Shown here piece by piece: positions 1 through 6,700 of a stretch of 17,218 bases of DNA; position 1 is the first letter of the stretch; the number at the start of each line of letters is the position of its first letter. Under the pieces are notes generated by a model. It did not search any database, was not told where the DNA came from, and saw only the letters and a program-made list of their open reading frames with translations. The stretch comes from CAYLNM01 sp964385045 (lineage in GTDB: Bacteria; Planctomycetota; Phycisphaerae; Phycisphaerales; SM1A02): NCBI GenBank assembly GCA_964385045.1, contig CAYLNM010000095.1:1-17218 (forward strand). Direction: 5' to 3'. The position numbers and the translations under genes were made by a program.

Positions 1-363
1 GCCGGAGCGGGACGGCCCGGCGCCGGGGGCGCGGCCGCGTCGTCCGCGGCGGCTGCCGCCGCGGCGACGGCCGGGAGCGCGGCGGGAGCCACGGCCACCG
101 CGCCGCGTCCGCCGCAGCCGGCCCAGCCGTCGACCTCGGCGCTCACGCCGTCGCCGGAGCAGCAGCGGGCCCTCGAGGCGGCCGAGCAGGCCGGCGTGCC
201 GAAGGGGGAGCAGCCCAAGCCGCGGCCCAACGTGAGTCCGGTGACGATCGGTCGCAACGAGATCGTGCGGATCATGGATCCGTCGTCGGGCGAGACGCAG
301 GAGCTCAAGTACAAGAAGGCCCAGCCGCTGCTCGAGCAGGGTTGGCGACTCGTGAACCGCTGA
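1..363 (+). CDS. C-terminal fragment of an Ala/Pro-rich protein (possibly SecA tail)
   Basis: This is the 3' end of a gene entering from the left edge. Frame 1 is open for 120 codons and stops with TGA at 361-363. The first ~75 residues are low-complexity Ala/Gly/Pro/Ser, a flexible linker. The last ~45 residues are of normal composition and look conserved: VTIGRNEIVRIMDPSSGE, then TQELKYKKAQPLLEQGWRLV. The order GRN...KYKK resembles the end of SecA (usually GRNDPCPCGSGKKYKKC) in which the zinc-binding cysteines would be absent. I recall similar tails on planctomycete SecA, but this is memory and the resemblance is weak. No catalytic domain is visible in the window. That the fragment is real coding sequence is likely; its identity is uncertain. 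Confidence 0.6.
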   Translation, partial: AGAGRPGAGGAAASSAAAAAAATAGSAAGATATAPRPPQPAQPSTSALTPSPEQQRALEAAEQAGVPKGEQPKPRPNVSPVTIGRNEIVRIMDPSSGETQELKYKKAQPLLEQGWRLVNR

Positions 364-377
364 TCGCGGCATCCGCG

Positions 378-391
378 GGCGGCGCTCCGCC
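378..391 (+). terminator. Weak hairpin after the first gene
   Basis: GGCGG (378-382) and CCGCC (387-391) can pair around a 4-nt loop, 15 bases after the stop codon at 363. There is no U-tract. A second hairpin, GCGGCCC (508-514) with GGGCCGC (524-530), lies further on. In DNA this GC-rich such short stems are common, so the assignment is tentative. The rest of 364-639 shows no recognisable gene. Confidence 0.25.
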
Positions 392-639
392 GGGGGCGGC
401 TCCGCGGGCCCCCGCACCCGCCCGCGGCCCCGGCGGACTCGGCTGCCTCGGCGGAGCACCGCCGGTCCGGTCGATCCTCGGGGGTCCGGGAACGTCGCCG
501 CACGGAGGCGGCCCGGACGCGAGGGGCCGCTCGTGCGGCCGTTCGTGGTGGCGCGGCACTGGCCCGGGCCTCGATTCGTGGCACGCTTGCGCTCGAGGAC
601 GTGACGCGCACCGGCGCGTCCTCGGGAAGCGAGCGGAAG

Positions 640-1014
640 ATGCGACAGCGCCACGCAGCCCGGATGCCGGCGGAACGGCGGTCGGACGCCGCGTCAGTTC
701 GGCGCCGGTCCGTCGTCGCCATCGTCGCGGCGCCGTGGCTGCTCGCGGCAGGGTGCTCGGCGCCTTCCGCCGCGCCGACCGCCGCCCCCTGGACGCCGCC
801 GCGCGGGGGGCTCGTGACGCACGAGCTCGCGGGACGCATGGGCGATCACGGGGACCGCCGTGACGCCCGTCTCGGGCATCCTCCGACGGTGCGGCAGGCC
901 GTCACCTTCACCGAGATCGAGCTCCGCACCCGGCTGTCGACCTCCGGCAACGGCCGGATCACCGACTCGGTGCGCCGGCGGGTCGAGACCACCACCATCC
1001 TCCGCGATCCCTGA
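640..1014 (+). CDS. Putative small lipoprotein
   Basis: The predicted protein has 124 residues. From the ATG at 640 it has an arginine-rich n-region (RRR at 21-23), a hydrophobic stretch SVVAIVAAPWLLAAG and a lipobox LAAGC with the candidate lipidated Cys at residue 39. A Pro/Ala-rich spacer follows, then a ~60-residue charged domain ending ETTTILRDP. I do not recognise this domain. The start at 640 is preceded by GGGAAG (624-629), spacing 10. A GTG at 601 and an ATG at 664 are in frame and would also keep the signal peptide. A strong stem-loop follows the stop. If real, it is an envelope-anchored protein of unknown role. Small size and lack of homology that I can name keep confidence moderate; the lipobox is the main evidence. 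Confidence 0.5.
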   Translation: MRQRHAARMPAERRSDAASVRRRSVVAIVAAPWLLAAGCSAPSAAPTAAPWTPPRGGLVTHELAGRMGDHGDRRDARLGHPPTVRQAVTFTEIELRTRLSTSGNGRITDSVRRRVETTTILRDP

Positions 1015-1017
1015 CCC

Positions 1018-1054
1018 GGCGAGAGCCCGCCCCGGGCGACGGCGGGGGCTCGCC
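1018..1054 (+). terminator. Stem-loop terminator candidate after lipoprotein gene
   Basis: The left arm is GGCGAG, a 2-nt mismatch, then CCCGCC (1018-1031). It pairs with GGCGGG, a 2-nt mismatch, then CTCGCC (1041-1054). This gives 12 paired bases with one 2x2 internal loop and a 9-nt loop, starting 3 bases after the stop codon. There is no T-run, as is usual for such GC-rich genomes. Confidence 0.45.
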
Positions 1055-1160
1055 ACGGCCACCGCCCCGGCTCCGAGCGGGGGGACCGCCCCGCGACGCC
1101 CGAGGCCGCCCTCGGGACGCGTGCGGCGGGCCCGCGCGCATCCTTGTGTCACGCCGACCC

Positions 1161-1189
1161 TTGACGCCTCCGACCGCCCCCCCCACAAT
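1161..1189 (+). promoter_or_regulatory. Sigma70-type promoter for the HU/IHF gene
   Basis: TTGACG (1161-1166) matches the -35 consensus at 5 of 6 bases. CACAAT (1184-1189) matches the -10 at 4 of 6. The spacer is exactly 17 bp. Transcription would begin near 1196, giving a 5' leader of about 105 nt before the ATG at 1302. It is the best promoter match seen in the window. Confidence 0.65.
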
Positions 1190-1301
1190 CGCCCCCGCCC
1201 GAGGAGGCGATCGCGGCATTCGGAAGTGGGGCCACGCCCCGAGCCGGCTGGGGGTGGTCGGCGACCGACGTGATCACGGGCATCCCGAGGATCCAGGCGG
1301 C

Positions 1302-1748
1302 ATGTCGACCACCACGAAGAAGGACCTGATCGATCGCATCTCCGAGGAGACCGAGCTGCGACGGTCGGACGTCAAGCAGGTCGTGCAGGCGTTCCTGGAC
1401 AACGTCATCGTGGAGCTGAGTCGCGGCAACCGCCTCGAGTTCCGCGACTTCGGCGTCTTCGAGCTCCGCGACCGCAAGCCACGCATCGCCCAGAACCCCA
1501 AGACGCTCGATCCCGTCCCGGTGCCGGCCCGCAAGACGGTCAAGTTCAAGGTCGGGCGGCTCATGAAGCTCGCCCTCGACGGCGAGGTGGACGTCGCGAG
1601 CGGCGACGCGTCGGTCGGGTCCCGTCGTCGCCGCATCCCGGTGACCCACGACGGGACCGGGACCATCGGCGATCCGCCCACGCCCACGGTCGAGACCGTC
1701 CGTCGCGATGCGCCTTCGCTGAACGGCGCGGTCGACGGCGACGTCTGA
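1302..1748 (+). CDS. HU/IHF-family DNA-binding protein with extended C-terminus
   Basis: The protein has 148 residues. Residues 3-92 form one HU/IHF domain. It starts with the helical TKKDLIDRISEETELRRSDVKQVVQAFLDNVI and has the GNRLEFRDFGVFELRDRKPR beta segment. The DNA-binding arm is QNPKTLDPVPVPARKTVKFK with the intercalating proline at residue 66, and the end is GRLMKLAL. The family binds and bends DNA as a dimer and compacts the nucleoid. The usual arm sequence RNPxTGE is altered to QNPKTLD. After residue ~92 there is a ~55-residue tail, first acidic, then RRRR (109-111 region), then Pro/Thr-rich. A usual HU has about 90-100 residues, so the tail is an addition. The ATG at 1302 is chosen because the family begins there and GAGG (1287-1290) precedes it; a longer in-frame extension upstream is out of character. 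A clear promoter lies upstream. dnaB follows after a repeat region. Confidence 0.93.
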   Translation: MSTTTKKDLIDRISEETELRRSDVKQVVQAFLDNVIVELSRGNRLEFRDFGVFELRDRKPRIAQNPKTLDPVPVPARKTVKFKVGRLMKLALDGEVDVASGDASVGSRRRRIPVTHDGTGTIGDPPTPTVETVRRDAPSLNGAVDGDV

Positions 1749-1758
1749 GCCTCCCGCC

Positions 1759-1781
1759 GCGCGGCCGGCGCGCGGCCGGCG
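1759..1781 (+). repeat. GC-rich palindromic direct repeat after HU gene
   Basis: GCGCGGCCGGC occurs twice in tandem just after the stop codon of the HU gene. The GCCGGC palindromes can pair as a short hairpin around GCGCG. It may serve as a terminator, but there is no T-run. Confidence 0.35.
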
Positions 1782-1884
1782 TCCGGGCCAGCGGCTCCGG
1801 AGCCTGCGTCCCGGCACGCCGTCGGCCGACGCGTCCTGCCCCGCGCATCGCGCGTCCGCATCGGGCGAGGTCCCGCCGCCCACG

Positions 1885-2208
1885 GGCGATCCAGCTCATG
1901 GCGGCGATTCCGCTGATGGCCGCGAGTCCGCTCGAAGCGGCGATCCTGCTGATGGCGGGATCCCGCCCCGCGGCGGCGATCCCGCTCGCGGCGGCGTCCC
2001 TGCACGCACCGGCGATCCCGCCCGCGGCGGCGATCGTGCTCGTACCGGCGATCCCGCCCGGGGCGGCGATCCCGCCCGCGGCGGCGATCCCGTCCACGGC
2101 GGCGATCCCGCCCGCGGCGGCGATCCCGTCCACGGCGGCGATCCCGCCCACGGCGGCGATCCCGCTCGCGGCGGCGTCCCTGCACGCACCGGCGATCCGG
2201 CCGGCCGT
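1885..2208 (+). repeat. 18-bp minisatellite, 18 units, no indels
   Basis: Eighteen consecutive 18-bp units fit this span exactly (18 x 18 = 324). The core unit is GGCGATCCCGCCCGCGGC. The first four units (1885-1956) are the most diverged; the later ones (2047-2172) are nearly perfect and alternate CCCGCCCGC with CCCGTCCAC. A three-unit block occurs at 1975-2028 and again at 2155-2208, a higher-order repeat. Fourteen of 18 units contain GATC. In frame 1 the units read GDPARG, in frame 2 AIPPAA, and reading the opposite strand gives GIAAAG-like hexads. Frame 1 has no ATG, GTG or TTG in its open stretch, so I do not annotate it as a gene. Frame 2 has an ATG at 1898 without a ribosome binding site and would run through dnaB. 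The function is unknown. Confidence 0.9.
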
Positions 2209-2209
2209 G

Positions 2210-2309
2210 NNNNNNNNNNNNNNNNNNNNNNNNNNNNNNNNNNNNNNNNNNNNNNNNNNNNNNNNNNNNNNNNNNNNNNNNNNNNNNNNNNNNNNNNNNN
2301 NNNNNNNNN
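2210..2309. other. Assembly gap (100 N)
   Basis: Exactly 100 N characters, the conventional placeholder for a gap of unknown size. The 54 bases before it (2155-2208) are identical to the 54 bases after it (2311-2364), so the assembly broke inside the minisatellite. True copy number is unknown, and the gap may even be an overlap. Confidence 0.98.
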
Positions 2310-2310
2310 T

Positions 2311-2364
2311 GGCGATCCCGCTCGCGGCGGCGTCCCTGCACGCACCGGCGATCCGGCCGGCCGT
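2311..2364 (+). repeat. Minisatellite continuation after the gap
   Basis: Three 18-bp units identical to 2155-2208. After 2364 the periodicity dissolves within about 60 bases, although a stray GGCGATCCCG appears near 2401. The stretch from there to 2510 holds no gene that I can support. Confidence 0.92.
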
Positions 2365-2510
2365 CGCGATCTCCGCTCGCAGCGGCCATTCCACCCGCGC
2401 CGGCGATCCCGCCGTCCCCCCGCCGATGCGCCGTCCGCCGACTGTCCACGGGGTGTCGGCGGAGGGTGTGCTGAAGGGCCGCCTCGGTGGTCGGCGCGCG
2501 TCCGTCCGCC

Positions 2511-2516
2511 CATACT
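2511..2516 (+). promoter_or_regulatory. Candidate -10 for a leaderless dnaB transcript
   Basis: CATACT ends 6 bases before the dnaB ATG (2523). The predicted start of transcription, about 7 bases after the -10, falls on the A of the ATG. No ribosome binding site precedes that ATG. The -35 region at the proper distance (around 2488) is poor, so this is a suggestion based on the -10 and the absent Shine-Dalgarno sequence. Confidence 0.4.
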
Positions 2517-2522
2517 GCCCGC

Positions 2523-4097
2523 ATGACCGAGCTCGCTTCGCACGGACGCGACGGCGGCGACCGACGGAACGGACGGCCACGGCCGATCGAGCCCCGGGAC
2601 ATCGCCCCTCTCCTCGACACGCTTCCTCCACACGCCTACGAGGCGGAGATGAGCGTGCTCGGGTCGATGCTGTTCGACCCCGCGGTGACGGGCGACGTCA
2701 TCCAGGTGCTCCGCGACGGCTCCGCCTTCTTCGGCGACGCCAACCGCATCGTCTTCGATGCGATGGTGGAGCTGTACGACAAGCACAACGCCCTCGACGT
2801 CGTGCAGCTCACCCAGCTCCTGACCGATCGCGGCGATCTCGACCGGATCGGCGGCATGGAGCACCTGATCGAGATCGCCGAGTCGGTGCCCTCGGCCGCC
2901 AACGCGATGCGGTACGCCCGCATCGTCAAGGACAAGTCGGTTCAGCGGCGGCTGATCGAGGCCGCGGGCGAGATCCTCGTCGAGGCCCATCACGGCGGCG
3001 AGAACGTCCGCGAGTGCCTCGAGGAGGCCGAGAAGAAGATCTACCAGATCGCCAGCCAGGCCGAGCAGGCCCACGCCGAGTCGATGCGCGACCTGGTCGT
3101 CGAGGTGATCCAGGCGATCGAGCAGTCCGACGGTCGCCTCGTCACCGGCGTGCCCACCGGCTATCCCGACCTCGACGAGATGACCCACGGCCTGCAGCCC
3201 GGCGACATGATCATCCTCGCCGCTCGCCCGTCGATGGGGAAGACCGCGCTCGCCCTGAACCTCGCCGAGCAGATGGCGATGCAGAACTTCCCCGTGGGCG
3301 TCTTCAGCCTCGAGATGAGCAAGCAGGCGCTGGTGCAGCGCCTGCTCTCGGCCCGCTCCGGCGTCGACAGCCACAAGATCCGCCGCGGCATGCTCGGGAG
3401 CGAGGAGTGGGCGGCCCTGCAGCAGGCCTGCGGCGAGCTGTACGAGGCCCCGATCTACATCGACGACACCCCCGGTCTGTCGCTGCTGCAGATGCGGGCC
3501 AAGGCCCGCCGGATGGCGAGCAAGCACGGCATCCGGGCCCTCGTCATCGACTACCTGCAGCTGATGACCAGCGGCCGGCGGGCCGAGTCGCGGCAGGTCG
3601 AGATCAGCGAGATCAGCCGCGGGGTCAAGGCGATGGCCCGCGAGCTGCGGGTCCCGGTCGTCTGCCTCAGCCAGCTCAACCGGGCGGCCGAGCAGCGGGA
3701 GGGGCACCGCCCGCGGATGAGCGACCTCCGCGAGTCGGGCTCGATCGAGCAGGACGCGGACATCGTCTCGATGCTCCACCGGGAGGAGTACTACCACCAG
3801 GCCGACCCGGACTGGAAGCTCCACAATCCCGAGAAGGTCGGGCTCACCGAGCTGATCATCGCCAAGCAGCGCAACGGCCCGACGGGCACCGTGCGCCTGA
3901 GCTGGAACGGTGCGACGACCCGCTTCCACAGCTGGACGAGCATGGAGGCCCCGCCCGGCTTCAGCGACATCGAGACGGAACCGGTGGACGTGGGGCCGCG
4001 CTCGGCCTTCAGCGCCAAGGCGCCGTCGGGTCCGGTGAGCGGCTTCCGCGACGGCGGGGGACCGGACGCCGACCTCGTGGACGGGATCCCGACCTGA
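2523..4097 (+). CDS. dnaB: Replicative DNA helicase DnaB
   Basis: The protein has 524 residues and is a complete DnaB. The N-terminal domain (about 35-140; PPHAYEAEMSVLGSMLFDP) mediates primase contact and ring assembly. The linker is ~145-205. The RecA-like motor domain is ~206-475, with Walker A ARPSMGKT (234-241), FSLEMSKQ (261-268), Walker B ALVIDYLQLM (339-348), CLSQLNR (381-387) and the family signature DLRESGSIEQDAD (401-413). It forms a hexamer that unwinds DNA at the fork. It is slightly longer than the usual ~450-500 because of a Gly/Asp-rich tail after ~475 and a charged N-terminal stretch. The ATG at 2523 gives the first plausible methionine; an in-frame GTG at 2487 would lie upstream of the candidate -10. 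There are no operon partners: the HU gene lies upstream beyond the repeat and minus-strand genes converge downstream. Confidence 0.97.
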   Translation: MTELASHGRDGGDRRNGRPRPIEPRDIAPLLDTLPPHAYEAEMSVLGSMLFDPAVTGDVIQVLRDGSAFFGDANRIVFDAMVELYDKHNALDVVQLTQLLTDRGDLDRIGGMEHLIEIAESVPSAANAMRYARIVKDKSVQRRLIEAAGEILVEAHHGGENVRECLEEAEKKIYQIASQAEQAHAESMRDLVVEVIQAIEQSDGRLVTGVPTGYPDLDEMTHGLQPGDMIILAARPSMGKTALALNLAEQMAMQNFPVGVFSLEMSKQALVQRLLSARSGVDSHKIRRGMLGSEEWAALQQACGELYEAPIYIDDTPGLSLLQMRAKARRMASKHGIRALVIDYLQLMTSGRRAESRQVEISEISRGVKAMARELRVPVVCLSQLNRAAEQREGHRPRMSDLRESGSIEQDADIVSMLHREEYYHQADPDWKLHNPEKVGLTELIIAKQRNGPTGTVRLSWNGATTRFHSWTSMEAPPGFSDIETEPVDVGPRSAFSAKAPSGPVSGFRDGGGPDADLVDGIPT

Positions 4098-4103
4098 ACG
4101 CGG

Positions 4104-4152
4104 CCCGCCCGCGCGGGGGCGACGGCACTCGCCGCGGGGGCGTGCGGGCGGG
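4104..4152. terminator. Nested hairpin between dnaB and the convergent kinase gene
   Basis: CCCGCCCGC (4104-4112) pairs perfectly with GCGGGCGGG (4144-4152). Inside, GGCGA (4118-4122) pairs with TCGCC (4129-4133). It starts 7 bases after the dnaB stop and could serve both converging transcripts. There is no T-run. Confidence 0.5.
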
Positions 4153-4157
4153 TGGAC

Positions 4158-4210
4158 GAGACGCGGGGTGGGCGAGACTCGGGGCGGCGAGACGCGGGGC
4201 GGCGAGACGC
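4158..4210 (+). repeat. Short 15-16 bp tandem repeat
   Basis: About 3.5 copies of GAGACGCGGGGCGGC (4158-4173, 4174-4188, 4189-4203, partial to 4210) lie in the gap between dnaB and the end of the kinase gene. The first unit is 16 bp. Looks like simple slippage; no function assigned. Confidence 0.7.
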
Positions 4211-4226
4211 TGCCCCACGACGCCGA

Positions 4227-6602
4227 TCAGGCCGCGCGGCGCCGAGCGCCGGCATGCCGCCGGATCGTCGCCTGGAGCTGGTCGGGCGTCACCGGCTTGG
4301 CGATGTGATCGTCGCAGCCCGCCGCGAGGGCATCCCGCCGGTGCTCGCCCGAGGCGTGCGCGGTGAGGGCGACGATCGGCCCGTCCCATCCGTCCTCGCG
4401 GAGCCGCCGGGCGAGCGTGTGCCCGTCCATGCGCGGCATCTGCACGTCGGTGAGCACCACGTCGAACGGCTCGCCTCGCTCGGCCGCGGCGCGGTGGGCG
4501 GCAAGCGCGGCCTCCCCGTCGGCTTCGTGCTCGACCTCGTGACCGCGCGACCGCAGCACGAGCACCAGGAATCGCGCGGTGTCGGGCGTGTCCTCCGCGA
4601 GGAGGATCCGCAGCCCGCCGTCGCCCGCGTCGGGACGGCCCGGGGGACCCGGGGGCCGGGCCGCGGGTGCGGTCGGTGCGGGCGCGGGGGTGTCCACGCT
4701 GCCGGTCTCGATCCCGCCGCCTCGGTCCGTCGCGGGGCCCGTGACGTCGGCCGTCGGCCGCGGGGCCGCGGGGCGGGCATCGGGCTCGCCGCGGGCCGCG
4801 GGGGGCGCCGGGCGGGCATCGGCCCCGCCGTCGCCGGTCGCGAGCCGGCCGCCGTCGCGGCCGGTGACGCCGGACGCGGGCGCATCGACCGGGTCGATCG
4901 CGGCGGCGAGGATCGGGTCCGGCTCCGCGTCGAGCTCGTCGTCGAGCTCGTCGTCGAGGTCGTCGGGCGGCGGAGCGAACCACGCCACGCCGTCCCGAGC
5001 GGCCGCCTCCACCCGCTGCCACGGGTCGCGGGCGGCGCGGTCGATCGGCGACCAGGCGTCGGCCTCGTCCGAGTCGGCCCGGTGGAGCGGCAGCCGGAGG
5101 ACGAACCGCGTTCCGCGCCCCTCGGGGCCGGTCGACGGCTCGATGCGGCCGCCGAGCAGGTCGGCGAGGCCCCACGCCACCGCCAGCCCCAGTCCGCCCC
5201 CGTTCCGGCCCGACGCGTCGTCGTCGACCTCGAACGGCGTCAGCCGCCGGCTCAGCGCCTCGGCGTCCAGGGAGGGCCCCTCGTCGGTGATCTCGACCGC
5301 GAGCGTGGCGTCCGCGTCCCGCCCGGCGACGGTCGCACGGAGGGTCACGGTTCCGCCGCGAACCTCGCGCCGCGCCCGCTCGAGCAGACTGGCGAGGATC
5401 TGGCGGAAGCGGATCGGGTCGCTGCTGATCGCCTCGGGCACCGCGTCGTCGATCTCGACGTGCAGGGGCATGCCGGCCGCCTGCAGCCGCGGGCGGAACG
5501 TGTCCACCAGGTCGCCGATCGCCTGCCGCACCGGGAACGCGCGATCCCGCGTGGCGAGGCGGCCGGCCTCGATCCGCGAGAGGTCCAGGAGATCGTCGAC
5601 GAGCGCGAGCACCTGCCAGCCGTTGTCGCGGATGCGTTCGAGGTGGGCCCGCCGATCGGCCTCGGCCGCCTCCGGCTCGAGCGCCAGCTCGGCGAAGCCC
5701 AGCAGGGCCGTGAGCGGCGTGCGGAGCTCATGGCTCATCTGGGTCAGGAAGCCGCTCTTGGCCCGGCTCGCCTGCTCCGCCGCCCCGCGGGCCCGCTCGG
5801 CTTGCCGCATCGTCTCGTGCCGGGCGGTCACGTCCATGCGGATGCCGACCACGCCGCACACGCGACCGAGCTCGTCCGTGCGCGGCACGACGGACGTCTC
5901 CGTCCATCGCCGCCGCGCGAATCGGTCCACCTCGCGGCGGGCGACGCCGTGGCGGGCGAGCCCCGTGCCGAGGACCTCCTCGTCGAGTCGCCCGTGGTCG
6001 AGCGGTCGCCAGCCGAAGTCGCCGTCGCGTCGCCCGATCACCTCGCCCGGGTCCATCGCGCCGAGCAGTCGGGCGAACGCCCCGTTCGCGGCGGCGTACG
6101 TGCCGTCGGCGTTCTTGGCGTAGACCCCGACCGGCAGCGCGTCGACCACCGCGGCGAGCACGTCATCGCCGAGCTCGGAAGACCCCGGGGGCCGACCGTT
6201 CGTCCCGCGTCGATCCGCCGCGACGCCGGCGCGGGGGGCGCCCGCGGGACGGGCACGGATCGCCCCGGCGACGCCCACCGGCCGTCCGGCGGGATCGCGG
6301 AGCGGCGCCCGGACCGAGTCGGGGCCGATCACCGCGGCACCGCGGGCAAGGCAGGCGCGATCGGCCGACGCCTCGCGGGCCGCGTCCTCCGGGGCCTGCA
6401 GGTCCGCGTCGGTGCGCCCGAGGATGCCGTTCGCCGGTCGACCGAGAGCCTCGGCGAACGCTCGGTTCACGTGGAGGTAGCGTCCGTCCGGGTCCTTCGC
6501 GAAGACCAGGTCGGGAAGCGAGTCCAGCACGCGCCCGGCCAGGTCGGGAGCGACGGCGCGGGCGGTGCCGGGATCGTGGGTGTTCGGGGCAGCCTCCGGC
6601 AT
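4227..6602 (-). CDS. Hybrid sensor histidine kinase: PAS-PAS-HisKA-HATPase-REC
   Basis: The protein has 791 residues and no obvious membrane segment, so it is probably cytoplasmic. PAS domains lie at ~21-118 (LPDLVFAKDPDGRYLHVN) and ~145-260 (ALPVGVYAKNADGTYAAAN). The HisKA domain has the phosphoacceptor H291 in MSHELRTPLTALLGFAEL. The HATPase is at ~390-507. A ~150-residue acidic then Pro/Ala-rich linker follows, including DELDDELD. The receiver (664-785) has phosphoacceptor D719 in VVLTDVQMPRMDG and K769 in AKP. The ATP-binding domain is unusual. The G2 box GGGLGLA is intact, but the N-box reads QILASLLERAR where both usual Asn residues are replaced, and the G1 box reads DEGPS. The ATG at 6602 is preceded by GGAGG, spacing 4. 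The gene lies 98 bases downstream of the antiporter gene on the same strand. The signal and the target response are unknown. Confidence 0.93.
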   Translation of the reverse strand: MPEAAPNTHDPGTARAVAPDLAGRVLDSLPDLVFAKDPDGRYLHVNRAFAEALGRPANGILGRTDADLQAPEDAAREASADRACLARGAAVIGPDSVRAPLRDPAGRPVGVAGAIRARPAGAPRAGVAADRRGTNGRPPGSSELGDDVLAAVVDALPVGVYAKNADGTYAAANGAFARLLGAMDPGEVIGRRDGDFGWRPLDHGRLDEEVLGTGLARHGVARREVDRFARRRWTETSVVPRTDELGRVCGVVGIRMDVTARHETMRQAERARGAAEQASRAKSGFLTQMSHELRTPLTALLGFAELALEPEAAEADRRAHLERIRDNGWQVLALVDDLLDLSRIEAGRLATRDRAFPVRQAIGDLVDTFRPRLQAAGMPLHVEIDDAVPEAISSDPIRFRQILASLLERARREVRGGTVTLRATVAGRDADATLAVEITDEGPSLDAEALSRRLTPFEVDDDASGRNGGGLGLAVAWGLADLLGGRIEPSTGPEGRGTRFVLRLPLHRADSDEADAWSPIDRAARDPWQRVEAAARDGVAWFAPPPDDLDDELDDELDAEPDPILAAAIDPVDAPASGVTGRDGGRLATGDGGADARPAPPAARGEPDARPAAPRPTADVTGPATDRGGGIETGSVDTPAPAPTAPAARPPGPPGRPDAGDGGLRILLAEDTPDTARFLVLVLRSRGHEVEHEADGEAALAAHRAAAERGEPFDVVLTDVQMPRMDGHTLARRLREDGWDGPIVALTAHASGEHRRDALAAGCDDHIAKPVTPDQLQATIRRHAGARRRAA
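4929..4964 (-). repeat. 12-bp triplicate encoding the acidic DELD linker
   Basis: Three tandem copies of GTCGAGCTCGTC (third copy with one change) lie inside the kinase gene. Read on the minus strand they give the DDLDDELDDELD stretch between the ATPase and receiver domains. The unit keeps the reading frame. Confidence 0.8.
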
Positions 6603-6700
6603 CGGGCCTCCGAGCGGGGCGATCGGCCGGCCGCGAGGTCTTCTGGAGGGGGACGGCCCGGGGGGCCGCGCCGGGCCCGCGTCCGGTCGGCGTGGGGGGG

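Noticed and set aside
1885..2364. CRISPR array
   Set aside because: Units are 18 bp and head to tail with no unique spacers, and no cas genes are nearby.
1885..2522. Origin of replication
   Set aside because: GATC-rich repeats next to dnaB are suggestive, but no AT-rich unwinding region, no DnaA-box cluster and no dnaA or dnaN are present.
1896..3929. A 677-codon minus-strand frame through the repeat, the gap and dnaB
   Set aside because: It crosses the N gap, is antisense to DnaB, and has no domain.
1898..4366. A plus-strand frame from ATG 1898 through the repeat and the whole of dnaB
   Set aside because: No ribosome binding site, crosses the gap, and overlaps the confident dnaB gene in another frame; only the repeat part is discussed, as a finding.
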